64,000 bases of DNA from Vishniacozyma victoriae (Eukaryota > Basidiomycota > Tremellomycetes > Tremellales > Bulleribasidiaceae): assembly GCA_017654735.1 (NCBI GenBank), contig JADPYG010000004.1, positions 62,001-126,000 of the forward strand, in the 5' to 3' direction. Both the position numbers and the translations under genes were made by a program. Below the pieces are notes generated by a model. It saw nothing but the letters and a program-made list of their open reading frames with translations. It was not told the DNA's origin and ran no database searches. Positions 11,418 to 24,480 of the stretch are shown piece after piece (the first letter of the stretch is position 1; each line of letters opens with the position of its first letter).

Positions 11418-13494
11418 CTAGGCGATGAGTATTTTATATTTCCCCTTGGGAGAAGGCCACCACTCTGCCTCGGCTATACCCAACTCCTCCAGCAGCTCAA
11501 CCTTCAAATCCCCATTCTCATCCCAAAACTCCTCAGCTTCTTTCAACAAAACCACTCTTGCCTGACTGTTGATTCCCTCTTTAGCGCACTGAGTCAGGAA
11601 TTGATTTTCGGGATGCGTGACGCCATCATCGAATGATGAGGGTTCTTGCCATGTGGATTCATAGTATTCCCATCCGTCCCATTTGCAGAGATATTCGTAG
11701 CGTTTTGATCCATTTACACGGCGCGATAAGACTCGTCGTCTGCTGCTTTAGCTTCTTGACACTTCAAAGACAAAGATGGATTACCCAATGATCCGTTCGA
11801 CTACATGCCTGGATTCATCGCCCTTCTTCTTGTTCACTGCCCTCTTGGACCTGATCTCAGCACTCGAGCAATACTTGTAAGAGTACGTACCGTAGAATAC
11901 AGTCTGGTCGGATGCATCTCTCCTGCTGGACTTCTGGTATATGCTGTGGTGTAGCATTAGGATCGTCGTCCAGGGTGGGATAACAATCAGGACAGAACCA
12001 TGATTCTTGGGCCATATCGTCGTATTGTGACAGACCGGCACATGCCCAATGAGCTCTATCTGAATTAGGATTACCGTTACACGTGACAACGGGGCTTACC
12101 TGCCACGACACTGTCGTCAGTACAATTGGCATAGACATAGGAGATGAGTAACTCACGAGATCACAAGTGATATCTTGCTAAATACATCAGCTCGGGATCT
12201 CTTACCAGTACCATAAACTAACCATTCTCCCAACAAGCGAATTCTCACCCCATTTCCACCATTTCTTCCTACCATCTTTAATTTCCCCATCAGATCTCTC
12301 CAAGAAAGTCCTAGGAGCCGTACTTAATCCCCTAACGCTCCTCTCTTCCTCATTGGCTTCATCGGCAGCTTCTTGAGCTTCATCCTCCAATCTCAATTGC
12401 TTCCTGGTACTATCCATAGGATGCCATTTAGAAGAGTAAATCGGTCGCTTTGTCCGTTTCCTCAGACGGTGTTCGGGTTGTGGGGGTGGTACGGGTGATT
12501 TTGAGACTGAGAGGGGACGAGCCCGGCTGGGACGAGCTAGGTAGGTATTGATACCGGTCAGGATATCCGTTATATCGGATCCGGCTCGTGAGCGTTGTGC
12601 CTCGGTCTCGGGGAGGGATTCGATACCGGATGAGAGGGATATTTCAGATCCCGCGCGAGGTCGAGTGTTATTTTGGATTCGGATCGTACTACTTCCTGCA
12701 ACTGCGTTCTCGCGAGGAGGTATCGAATGTCGAGTCTCTTCTAGTGTGACATCTGGATCGATATTGAGGATATCGCCATTCTGTGATCCGTCGTTCTCGG
12801 GCCAGCTATTGCAGCTGGATCCTGGGGCGAAAGAGAGAGGAGTACTTCCCATCTCTCCATTCCCTGGATCCTGATCGTGCTCATGGTGATAATCACTCCC
12901 AGGTCCGGGCTGACTCGAATCTTCGAACCGAGTCATATCAGCCAATTCTTCGAATCGCATTTCCACCGCCCCCTCCCTCTCCTGTGTCCTTCCAGAGATC
13001 ATGACCCCACCCCCAGCCCCCTTCCTAATAGCTCTATCCAGCCCAATCCCAATTCCCCGGTCCGCAATCCATCCAACTTCCATCATCTTCTCCCATTTAA
13101 TCCCTTCCAACCGGAATCCTTCATCCCTTTTCTGCCCAACTAAAGCTTTCAGTTCCGCCAATTCTTTCGTCATTAATGTGGCATTTCGTGATTGAGATTC
13201 ATGGATCCTATCCAGCCTTTTTTCTATTGATGAGGAGATGTCGGCGAATTTTTTAGCTTGAGCTTCTATAGCGGTCCGTTGGGTGCGGATGATTGATTCT
13301 ATTGATCTCCATATTTGTGAGTTTGAGCTAGTACTTGAGTTGCCTTGAACATTGGACTGCTTCTTAACAGGACTTAGTCTTGATGCCTTATGTCGATCAT
13401 TATGAGGATGAGGAAGTTGGGAAGCTGATGATGGAGTAATGCTATATGGTACAGCAAGAGGAAGAGGATTCGGGGTAGAAGGTGTTTCCGGCAT
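11418..13494 (-). CDS. Coiled-coil / PHD-like / chromodomain protein A
   Basis: Six exons, complement of 11418-11742, 11785-11850, 11891-12055, 12100-12110, 12157-12177 and 12223-13494, give 619 residues. A Ser/Pro-rich N-terminus is followed by a coiled coil (about 60-125, SIESIIRTQRTAIEAQAKKF onward) and a long disordered region. A zinc-binding segment follows with Cys429, Cys432, His437, Cys440, Cys456 and Cys459 (HWACAGL, then WFCPDC). It matches the second part of a PHD finger but lacks the usual first CxxC. A chromodomain closes the protein (KRYEYLCKWDGWEYYESTWQ, with the aromatic cage positions occupied). This suggests a reader of histone methylation in the nucleus. Its paralogue is at 42437-44777, with matching order and exon structure. 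One exon is only 11 bases. Confidence 0.85.
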
Positions 13495-13845
13495 TTCGAT
13501 TTCGTTTCTGGGTCGTCAAGGGTTTACCGTAGCCTATGTACAGATGCATGTCCCCATAGAATATGAAGGTAGCCTATCTACAAGAAAGGTGGGTAGTTCA
13601 AGTTGTATACAATGAGGAACGAAGGAGATGAACCAACTTTTGGAAAGTCAAGTCGGAAGCATGAAACGCTCGGGCCGTTTATAGCCGTGGATAGTGGGGG
13701 CCTCTTTTGATCTACATTGTGTTAAGCAGAATAATGAGCAAGGTAGCATAGCAGATATGCATGCTAGATCAAGATAATAATATACACGAGCTGGTTCTAA
13801 AGCTGAGGTGAACTATCGAAAATAATGTCCATACCGAATGAATAC
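13495..13845. other. Intergenic, tandem minus-strand genes
   Basis: The IQGAP 3' flank and the promoter of chromodomain gene A. Nothing else is visible. Confidence 0.5.
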
Positions 13846-16800
13846 CTAAGCGTAGAATTCTGTAAATCAGCATCTACCACCAAGAGCGAAAAAGGACGTA
13901 CTCTTATTAATCTGATGAATCAACATATTAATACTAAAACTCGCCATTCCCTCAAACAACAGTAAATTCTGCTCATTATCGAATTGAGCCTGTAACAAGT
14001 CCTCCATTCGTATCTGTTCATATCCCATGATTGATTCTGTCGAGAGTGTTGGGGTTGTCATTTCGATTGAAAAGATTCCTACTTCGTTGGAAGAGATTGA
14101 GATTTGGACTTTATCATATTGACGAGGTGAGAATTGGTGGATCTTCAACAGGACACCTGTCATTAGTCATATCCCTGAGTAGGGAGAGGGAGGACGTACC
14201 CTTTTCATTCAAGTCCGTAGCTGTGTAGGTATAAGAACCAAATTTAGCTCCTTTACCCTCTTTCGCCAGAGCCCGCTGATGTCGATACTGCTTCGACAAG
14301 AACATCGGTTTCTTTTTTCTACCTATCAGCTCTTCTCTTCTTGGCCAGCATCACAAGAGAAAGAAGACTCACCCCTTCTGCTGTAGACTAGCCATACTAG
14401 AATCAATATAATCATGATAACTAGTAACCTGCTCATCGAACGTTGCTTTCTTGGCACTCAAATCTTCCCATGCCCGAGTCATAGCCATTAGGTTTTGTTT
14501 ACCCATTTTCCTTAAATGATGTTTCTGCCTAATGTCCGAAGCGATTGATACGAGCAGACCTTGATAATTATCGGCCCTGGAGATTTTACCGGTCTTTTCA
14601 AGTTTGATACAATAAACAATAGCTCGGGATTTGACTTCGTGGAATGGTAATCTATCATCAGTCCCTCTCCTTACTAGTTCTGGAAGTCAGAGGGATCATA
14701 ACATACGATCGGATGGATTCAATTTGATACCCTGCCTCAGTTGGCGGTGGGGGTAATGCCTGCCTTCCTACCCTCGCATTCTCAAGAGCGATATCACGAT
14801 GGACTTCCTCGATCCACCTGACCTCATCGACCTCCTCAGGGCGGGAGACTAGGACATCATATAATGTCCTACCGGTCTGAATACGGAGAACAGCCAGGAC
14901 ATGTCGTTTAGCTTGAACCCAATCTTCTTTGGTTCGAGAGTCGTGGTCTCCGACTACCATCAGCTACAGTTCTTACACAACAGAGCTGACTCACGGTTAT
15001 CATCGGAAAACCTATTTGCCAGACGCAACATGACAAGTGTCTTGCTCTTATCATAATCAATAGGTGGCCCCTCCAATTCCTCCAATACAGGCGCAATAGG
15101 ATCTTTCGGTTTATTGTTCGTCTTCCATTAGCTACCTCTACCTCTTGAGACAAACGATACCTACAATGATAGGAACATGTCTCATGAGAATACTTAGCAT
15201 TCCGTAAATCTCATTCCGAGTGATTGAAATGGGTTTAGCTTCAAGAGTAGATTCCAACATCGCATGAGCTTGGAAGTACCCTTCCAGGGGTTCAACATCG
15301 GCCACTACCACTTAGCTGATCCCTGTGGAACGAAGGATGTAGCTCACCATCCATTATCCAATCCCTAAATATCGGACCTTCGGACTTAATATACTCCTGC
15401 AATGGAACTCTAACAAATCGGTCTTTCAAGGAAGAAGGATCATCCTGAGCAGCAACATGAGTCAACAAGTTTGCAACAGCCGCTAAATTTCTTCGTTCGA
15501 CTTGCCCGATGGGTTGATCAACCATTCCGAATGATTCTGGCGCACTACGTATAAGCTTGGTCAAGAGTATGTGAGATGCCTTACATTAAAGCGGGGAGGA
15601 TGAAAGGTAGAACGACTGTCCTGGCTATAATGGGAGTGAGGTCGTCATCGTATGCGTCTGGGTATTTGATCTGGAATCAGCTATACCCCGCAATACGATT
15701 GAATGGACATACTCTCAACGCCAAAAGTGTCTCTCTCGCCAACATCTTGACGGTATAAGGTAATTGAACCGTCGATTTAACAAGGCCCTTGACAGTCTCG
15801 ACACACAAGAATCGCAATTCCTGAAGATCTACCACATCAGCACATCTCCCAAACCCCACATTCAGAGAGACCTACGCTGGATATACTCCGCCCGAGCATG
15901 AGCATCAGTCTGCAATACCTGATCAGCATCCAAATTCCTAGGTCTTGTGCTCGGCATTCCCGTTCGGGTCTCTTCTGCGTTTATAGATCGGTGATAGAGT
16001 TCAACGGGATCTGTACAGAGATCAAGTTCTGGAGCTTGGACGATCCGCATCACGTTCTTCTCGAGGGCGAGTTGAACGTAATCGGTCAAAGAGGGTTTGA
16101 TGTATCGTGATGCGATAGGGACTATTGCGAATCGGGATTCGAACAACGTTTCTAGCGAGACAGAGCGCAAGATCTCTTCGTGTATCGAGATCTATCATCA
16201 GCACTTTCTCTCGACAGTGATATGAGGACTCACCTGGAGGAGTTTGTGGAAGAGATACTCTTCCCTTCTCTCATACCCAAACAATATCAAAGCAACACTC
16301 TCCACCAACGTTCGATCCTTATCCGCACTTTCATCCTTACTCATCGCTCTCAACAACCTCGACAAGTATTCCGGCCGAGTTTGGAGGGTAAAGAACAAAT
16401 GTTCATATAATTCCAATTTTCTCTGACTTTGTCGATCCAAATGTGCCCCAGTGGTAAAAGGGTCATTGTTGACATTATGATGAAATTGACTTTCCTGCCC
16501 CGCAGCCCCTGCTCGACGTTTCGCTTTAGCAAGTTCTTCAAACGTCATTTTATTATTGACAATCAAAGCGATCTTTGTATCCAATTCTTTCACTTCTGTT
16601 TCCAAGCCTTGATTGGTTCGGACTAGATCCATGACTTCCTTGCGCATTGATTCGATTCGAATTTGATCTTGGAAATCGGATTCGGTATCGTCCAAAAGAT
16701 GCATATACCGCTGTACGGTAGGTACATCCACATCTTGTCCAGTAATGAGCCGAGAATAAGTTAATCGTTCCTGTCGACCTCGCCATAATGCCTGGATCTT

Positions 16801-19800
16801 GACCACTTTATCGACATTGACGTGTAGGTAACTTGTCCTTATCCACAATCGACGTCGAGCAAGGAAACCACGTATGAGCGATTGTAAGAAGACCAAAGCC
16901 CCCTGAGTATGGGGGTCTTGTAGGTAATCTCTCCATTCCCTATACTCTTGCCTCGCCAAATAACCCCTCGCAACAGCTTGGAAACCAATGACATCGGGCT
17001 GAACGAATTCCAGCCGTTTCTTCTGTTCCGTAGTTGATTTCTTTGCCAACTTTGTCCTCAAGAAAGCTTGTAACCCACCAACTGAACCGGCGACTTCCAC
17101 TTTACTGAGAGCCTTTTGCATACTCTTGTGTGACTTCATGGCGAGTCGACCTCGAGCAACAGCTTGCAATGCGGAAATGGATGGGAAAGTATGTTGAATC
17201 GCTTGAACTAGTAATTGTCGTTGTCGACGAGCAATGACTCCACGAGCAGTAGCTTGAATAGCAACGATATAATCGGTAGCATCGTCCAATTTCTGTTCAT
17301 GAGCCCTTTGTTGTCTTCGAACAAGAGCTCCACGGAGATGTGATTGTAGCGAGACAAATGTAGGGGTTTGACCAATAATGACAGATTGCTGTTTGGCAGC
17401 TACCTGCCTTCGAAGTCGGCCACGGAGTATAGCCTGTAGCGAAGTGATGCTATTGATAGACTGGGGAGTAGCTAATACTTGTCGTTCCGCTTTCTTCTGT
17501 CGCCTAGCCAAACATCCGCGACATGCCGCTTGGACCTGAACAAAGACTTTCGACGATTGATCAATAGTCCTCTGAGCATGGGATTGTCGGACCCTAGCCA
17601 ACATTCCCCGTACCTGCGCTTGTAATCCAATAGCAATCGCCGCGGACCTCTGTAATCCTTCAACCTGTCTAGCCCATCGTTGTCGGGCAGTATGAGCCTT
17701 AGCGGCAGCTTGTAACGAAGTAGACCAGCCGTGGAGTTGTAACCTCTCTCGATGTTCCGCTAGTAGAGTTCGTCGACAAAGAGCACCCCTTGCCCGAGCT
17801 TGGAAACGTCGAATGATGGGTCCGGCAAGGTCGAGTTGAGCATGAGTTCTAGCAACGCGCTGAGCGGCCAGTCGGCCTCGGAGTCGACATTGAAGTTGAA
17901 TGATGTTAGGCTCGCATTCTAGGAGTTCTCGATCACGTCCTGATCTTCAGCTTATGCCTCCATGGGGATCAAGAAAGCTTACGTTCATCCTCAGACTCCT
18001 CTGGTTCTTCTGGTTCCCAGCTCGCCTCCTTTGCAAGGGTATTACGAGCATCACCAAAGTTGGGCATAGCCACACCTTGAAGACCTTTCTGGGTAGCTGC
18101 AAGTTGTTCATCTATTAATCAGCCTTGCTTTACCATCGCGCAAGAGACATACCGGTGAACTCGAATTGTCCAACGAGATTCCCAATCCTCTCGGCTTTAC
18201 CCAAACGAGCGAGAAGATGACTGCGGTCAGCCATAGTCCTATCATGATCAATTCAGCTTACCTCAAGACGTGAATTCCGAAAATCACTTTAGGGACATTA
18301 CGTTTATTGTACAAATCCGTCGTTTCAAAGATGAACGTCTGACTGATCAGCTTGTGGACCGATATTGAGCATTCACGAGCTTACCTCTGGCATTCCGACG
18401 CTCCTGATAAATTTGAGAAAGTGATTAATATTCTCAGTCTGCTTATACCGATGTTTCCCTTCCTATCCATCAGTCACTGTCTTTGGGGTTTAAACGTGAA
18501 CTTGCGGTGTAGATACTCCTCACAACACCCTCATCTTGTAACCTCTGGGCCAATTTCGCCAAGACAACACCATCAACCAAACCATCTTCCAACTCTGTTA
18601 CTCCGAATCCTAATTCCTCATCTAAACACCCCTCAATCCACTGTTGGGCTTCTCCGACGTGACATAAGTACTCGTACGCGTGGAGATCATGGCGCCGCCG
18701 ATCCATCCAATTTGATTGGATCAAACGACGGGATGGGAGTGGAGTGGGAGCTAGAGCTCGGGAAGCTGCTGAGGGTGGTAGAGCAGTTTTGGACAGTCGT
18801 AGTCGGTTGGACATTCCTGCTCATCAGCTTGGTTCTCAGGGATGGGAAGAGATAGCTGACCTGTAACTCCATCTGCTGAATCCTTGGGAGCGTTTCGAAT
18901 GGACATAGCCCCAACAGCGCTCATCAAACCCTTCATTTCCTCTCCAGCTACCTCTGGCCGTGGCGAGTTGACCCCAACATGACTCGGAAGCTCTGGCTTT
19001 ACAACTCCACCATAAGCAGATCTCCGCTTACTGACAGTCGATGTCGAAGGTGCACTGATAGGTGAAGAAGGGACATTTGTCGATTTGATGGGTGCCAATA
19101 CCTCCGTCCGGACTCCGTCCCGAGTGGGAGCTGAAGTACTAGTATAGGTAGATTTGACGGGCGAGGGAGGAGGGATGTTTTCCTCCTTTGGTGATTCTGC
19201 TTTTCGACCGAGGTTGGATGGAACCCTTGGATGACCCGAGACTGGTGTATCGTCACCTTCCCATCCTTCTCCACCTGAGGCTATACGTGGTAAATGACGA
19301 CCTAACCTTCTTCGATCCGTCTTACTGATTGAGCCGTATTTATCGCCTGATGCCGCAGGAGCAAGGCCGGAAGGAACGGAAGGCTGTCCAAGTCCAAGCG
19401 ATAGACCAGAAGGAATAGGCTTGGCTTTGATAGATGATGGTCCTGATGGAATGGATGAGCTGGCGGGCTGTTCGAAGATATTCCTGGCAGACATGCGGGA
19501 CGACGTTGGTGTACTCCGACTTGGAACCGATTGTTTAGGTGTATTATCGTCATCTGTTGGTTTCCCCAACATGTTGCCGAAGGGAGATCCTTTGACCGGT
19601 GTGGTTGGTATCGACTTGACAGTGAGGACAGCTTCAGCAACATCCCCAGCTGGCGCCGAGATCCCCTTGATAGTCTCTACCGCTTTCACCGTATCGATAC
19701 TCTGGCCAGAAGCTGCCGCTTTCGCCTCCCTCCTCTTTAGCGCATTCGCTTTAGCTTTAGCCAGCCTATCTTCCGTGGCCTGGCTCCTTGAGCTCGCTAT

Positions 19801-20505
19801 CGAGCTATCTCCGGTTGAATGAGGCGATAGTATAGACGTGTAGGATGAAATGGATGCGGGCCTTGCTCGGAATGTAGATTCGGTATCGGACGTGTCGGGG
19901 ATTTTAGGGTCAAAGCTATCCATTCCAGAGACTGTTGTCCGTTTCTGGATCCTTGAAGTAGTTGTGGACATGGGAGTGGAGGGGGTATCGATACTACCCC
20001 TCGAGCTTGATGCCAGTAGTGGACTTGATCTTTCCGAGGCGAAACTTGATGAAGACGAGGTGGTAGTAGGTAAAGGTGGAGGATGCATGCCATTGCCTGA
20101 TTGACGAATATGAACAGATCCTTTCGTCGGACTTGGATTTGAAATAGTATCGTTTGATTTCGAGATCTTTGCTTCCCAGCCCCTCGCCAAATCCATTGAC
20201 CGCCCTCCCCTAGAATGTCCCATGGTCGCAGGCTTATCCTTAACTATTCCCAATCCAACCCCTTCGGTAGGTGGATTCGCAATCATCCGAGCCACATTCC
20301 TTCTGATAGGTGTACTTGGCGGTGAGCTTCCTTTCGCCATCGCAGCCAAGGAACTGAAACCACTAGCGGATGTCGAGCCTGGGGTAGACTTGTGAGGCGA
20401 GGGGTTCTGGGAAGTAGAGGATGTCCTTTGCAGTAAACGTGTTTGGTATGCGAAGATTGAAGGGGACGAGGGTAAGCCTTTGGGTGGCGTAGATTGCTCG
20501 GACAT
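13846..20505 (-). CDS. IQG1: IQGAP-type scaffold (cytokinesis)
   Basis: Eighteen exons, complement of 13846-13859, 13902-14156, 14200-14318, 14373-14651, 14707-14953, 14995-15121, 15165-15304, 15348-15544, 15585-15670, 15713-15828, 15876-16191, 16234-17939, 17983-18111, 18153-18220, 18262-18338, 18385-18462, 18506-18816 and 18861-20505, give 1969 residues. IQGAPs link actin, calmodulin/myosin light chains and Rho GTPases at the division ring. A disordered Ser/Thr/Pro-rich N-terminus (about 550 residues) precedes a calponin-homology domain (AYEYLCHVGEAQQWIEGCL, then NINHFLKFIRSVGMPE). Next comes a long run of IQ-like motifs (about 775-1150, repeats of xxLQAxxRGxLARR), the GAP-related domain (about 1240-1560) and the RasGAP_C region ending NMLIHQINKKFYA. 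The second intron (18463-18505) needs a GC donor. Exon phases agree throughout. Confidence 0.93.
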
Positions 20506-20925
20506 TGTATTGTCTTCGGTACAAAGTGTTGTCTGTTGTTGATTTCGTAGGTGTCGAGGTCGATTAGATTCGTGTGTCCATGGTAATTCGATAGTACCCG
20601 CCGATATCGTAGCAGCTGTCGTGTGATACTCGAGTCTGTCGTTCCCGAATCAATCGATGTCGATGTCGTTGTTGATGATGATGGTATCCCTATCTACACA
20701 CACAGCGTTTCACTTCTTACTCTGCACTTTGATTTTGAGTTCTCTTCCTCCCCTGCCCGCGACGCGACTTGAATTCAGGAACAACATACTTGTTTCATCC
20801 CCCTCATTTACTGCCACTCTCGGAGACTAGATCCATCTCCGTGTGCCTGGCTATTGAACTTTTGCCGTCCACCTTCTGAGCCTGATTCTTTCAACCTATA
20901 CCTGTATACCTACCCCCTTACCAAC
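20506..20925. promoter_or_regulatory. Divergent promoter region IQG1 / SPB1
   Basis: 420 bases between head-to-head starts. The SPB1 side is C/T-rich before the ATG, as in many fungal growth genes. No TATA element stands out. Confidence 0.5.
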
Positions 20926-23900
20926 ATGGGTAAACACGATAAGAAAACCGGTAAAGGTCGTTTGGATAAGTTCTATAAACTTGCCAAAGAGCAAGGATAT
21001 AGAGCTCGTTCAGCTTTGTAAGTCCACTCCCACTTTGCTGGAAAGTAGATTCAAGCTAATTATCAGCAAGCTTATCCATTTGAACCGAAAATACGATTTC
21101 CTATCAAAATCGAAATGTTGTATCGATCTGTGTGCCGCTCCTGGAGGTTGGTTGCAAGTCGCCGAAAGATACATGCCTAAAGGCTCTCTTATTCTCGGTG
21201 TCGATCTCAACCCCATCCGAGCTCTACCACATGTCACAACCTTTGTTTCCGATATCACAACCCCTCATTGTCGACAACAATTGAAAACTCACATGCACGA
21301 CTGGAAAGCGGATTTAGTTCTGCATGATGGTGCTCCCAATGTCGGTTCCGCTTGGGTTCAAGATGCTTTCACCCAGAATGAATTGGTGTTGCAGTCTTTG
21401 AAGTTGGCTACGGAATTTTTGAAAAAGGATGGATTGTTCGTCACCAAGGTGTTTAGAAGTCAGGATTACAATGCCCTCATGTGGGTGTTTGGGCAGTTGT
21501 TCAAGACTGTTGAAGCTACCAAGCCACCTTCTTCCCGGTACGTCCGTTTCTCATTTATCTCCTTTTCTGTTACGCTTCACAAACCCACCACCCCCACACG
21601 ACATGATGAATAACAAATTACTGCGTTATCTTACTTAAGCGTCTCACGACGTTGCAGATAAACAATTTACATTTCTATTCCTGATCTCTACCAATCCTCC
21701 CCCCATTGTATATAATCGTAATTTGGGAGTAGTTGCTGACAGGTAGTAACGTTTCTGCCGAAATCTTCGTCGTTTGCCAAGGTTTCCTTGCTCCCAAACA
21801 TATCGATCCCAAATTCTTAGAAGCCAAACACGTATTCAAGGATGTCTCCACTTTACCCCCTTCCATCACTCTCAACCCCGACGACCCAAATTCATCTCAA
21901 GCGCTAGCAGCTGTTGGTTCAGCCCCACATCAACATGCCACCGCCAATGTGTTCCATCCTGAGAAAAAGAGAAGAGCGAGGGAGGGATACGCCGATGGAG
22001 ATTACACTCTGTTCCACAAGGCTTCGGCGACCGAGTTCATCAAGGTTGCCGATCCTGTTGTTCTTCTTGGATCGATGAACAAGATCGAGTTTACTACCGA
22101 TGAGGAGAAGCAGTAAGTCGCCCATCACCAAGGAACTGGGACAGCGCTGATTGTAGGTGGCTTAAATCGCGTCATACGAAACCCGAGATTCTTGCGAACT
22201 GTGAAGATTTGAAGGTACTCGGTAAAGGAGATTTCAAAGCTTTGATGAAATGGCGACTCGCTATCCGACTGGAAATCGGTCTAGATGTCAAGGCGGATCC
22301 AGCAGCCGACGCGACTGAGGACGTTACTGTCGAGCCAATAGACGAGGAGGAGCAGATCTCCGAAGAGGTAAATCCATCAGCTATGTTCAAAGACAAGTGC
22401 TGATGATAGCTCAAACGACTACACGAGGCCAAGTCGACAAGACAGAAGCGAGAAAAGAAGAGGTCAAACGAGAAGAAACAGCGAGATCAACTCAAACTTC
22501 GACTCAACATGACTGCTCCTGCTGATCTCGATGTCGATGATCGAGCTCTACAAGGTGAAGACGATGTATTCGACTTGGGAGAGGGTGAGAAGGAAATGAA
22601 TCGTCGTGGTGCAGGCAGGGCACTAGGTGATGTCATCAGGGATGAAGGTGCCGAAGAGGAAGATGAAGAGGAAGAAGCTGAATCGAGTGAATCTGAAATG
22701 GAATTTGAAGATTCAGAGGAAGAGAGGGAATACCGTACCCAAGCTCTGGAAGGAGAATTGGATGAATTATACGATCAATACAAGGATCGAATGAATGAAC
22801 GGGACGCCAAATGGAAAGTCAAGCAGGCTAGGATGAAGGATAAGAATTACGATGCCTGGGGAGGAATCAAGGAGGGAGGTAGTGATGATTCCGATGCTGA
22901 AGTCGGATCTCGAATGGTCAGAGTCCCCCGACGAGGTGACGCAGAGGAAGAAGATGAAGGAGAGGAAAGTGAGGAAGGTGGATGGGAGAGGTTGGCTGCT
23001 CGAAAAGCAGCTATTGGAGAGGACGATACTAGTGATTCCGAGGATGGAGAGGAGAAACCATCAGCACCCAAAGTACGAGTTACGAAAGTCAAGAGCGAAC
23101 GACCTGCAACCGCACCCCGATCATTGGTGACGAGTCTTACGGATCGAGAGAATAGGGCTCAGATGAGTCGTCAGGCTCAATTATGGTTCGATCAATCTGT
23201 CTTCAAGGGTGTTGGGGATCTCGCTGCTCTTGATGGAGACGAAGAGGAGGAGGAGGTTGTCAAGGAGGAGGAGGATGAGAGTATGGACGGTGATGACGAG
23301 TCTGATGAAGCGGAAGCGGATGTCGATATGGAAGCTCCATCTCTGGATGATGCCGACGAGGATACTGTAAGTGATCCTCTCGTCCTTGTAACTGGTGCTG
23401 ACAAGCAGCCCGACGACGACTTTGATTTCGAAATCGTCCCCCGTGCACCTGAACACGATGGTGAAGAGTGGGATGTCGATGATGAAGATCAGGACGAGGT
23501 CAAGCGACAGATTGTCAAGGGTATGCCAACTATCTCATCGGCAATGGACAATGCTAACAAACAGACAAGGGTCTCCTAACGGCCGAAGCTGTCGAACTCG
23601 CTACTCAACTCGTCAACCGAAAAATCACCGCATCTCAACTCATCGACCAAGGATTCAATCGTCTCACCATGAACAACAAAGACGGTCTACCATCCTGGTT
23701 CCTAGATGACGAAGCCAAATCTTATAAACCAAATATCCCAATCACAAAAGAAGCCATCAACGTCCTACGTGAAAAACAACGTGCCCTAGATGCTCGACCC
23801 ATCAAAAAGATTGCGGAAGCCAAAGCTCGAAAGAAGTTCAAGGCAGTTCAACGTCTTACAAAAGCCAAAAAGAAGGCTGATGGAATTATGGAGACGGATG

Positions 23901-24130
23901 ATCTTAATGATAATGAAAAAGCTAGGCAGGTTGGCAAATTGATTGGAAAGAGTAAGAGTAGTGAAAAGAGGCCCGAGAAAAAGATTGTTATTGCTCGAGG
24001 AGCCAACAAGGGTGTTAAAGGACGTCCTAAGGGTGTTAAGGGAAGGTATAAGATTGTGGATGCTAGGATGAGGAAGGAGGTTAGGGCATTGAAGAGGATC
24101 AATAGTGGTAAGAAGAGTAATAGGAGGTAG
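20926..24130 (+). CDS. SPB1: Spb1, 27S pre-rRNA 2'-O-methyltransferase
   Basis: Exons 20926-21017, 21067-21537, 21747-22112, 22157-22367, 22410-23366, 23409-23520 and 23565-24130 give 924 residues. Spb1 methylates a guanosine in the A-loop of 25S rRNA during 60S assembly in the nucleolus. The FtsJ/RrmJ domain at the N-terminus shows the SAM site [15 protein letters not shown], the catalytic Lys32, the Asp in [11 protein letters not shown], the Lys in GLFVTKVF and the Glu in [10 protein letters not shown]. An acidic coiled middle and the C-terminal Spb1 domain follow ([26 protein letters not shown] stretch, basic tail ending KKSNRR). The third exon joins at R/N across a 209-base intron, the longest in the gene. 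The last codons are copied again just downstream. Confidence 0.95.
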
Positions 24131-24272
24131 GCCCAAGCGTAGCGAGGACGTAGGTCTGCAAGGGGATTCATTCATTGCATTTTGATATTAGGTGTAGACG
24201 AATTGTACCATAAGCTATGTATGCCACATGTTCATTCCCTCTTCCGTGATACGACGTACGAGCTTGGCCTAC
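24094..24272 (+). repeat. SPB1-tail tandem repeat, copy 1
   Basis: This unit begins inside the last exon of SPB1 (the final codons and stop) and runs through the 3' flank to the phrase ACGAGCTTGGCCTAC. Copy 2 at 24275-24480 repeats the same order of landmarks: the end of the coding sequence, the AGGCCCRAGCG phrase, TTAGGTGTAGACGA, GTACCATAAGCTATGTA and CTTCCGTGATAC. Confidence 0.85.
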
Positions 24273-24274
24273 GA

Positions 24275-24480
24275 GAGGATTAATAATGGTAAGAAGAGTA
24301 ATAGGAGGTAGGCCCGAGCGCAGCGAGGGGCCGGGCGAGTGAGGCATTGACTTTGAGGGTCTGCTTGAGTTTTTTCCCATATTGCATTTTGGTTTAGGTG
24401 TAGACGATTTTGTACCATAAGCTATGTACTCCCACATGTTCGTTACTTCTTCCGTGATACAACGTACGAGCTTGGCCTAC
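24275..24480 (+). repeat. SPB1-tail tandem repeat, copy 2
   Basis: Diverged direct copy of 24094-24272, about 25 bases longer owing to an insertion near 24330-24370. It carries a second version of the last SPB1 codons with a stop, so it is a non-functional tail fragment. Adjacent placement suggests unequal crossing-over or replication slippage at the edge of the island downstream. Confidence 0.85.

Noticed and set aside
21538..21746. Possible box C/D snoRNA in the long SPB1 intron (ATGATGA at 21603, CTGA at 21681)
   Set aside because: The box spacing is right, but the flanks do not pair into a terminal stem and I could not find C'/D' boxes or a convincing rRNA guide.
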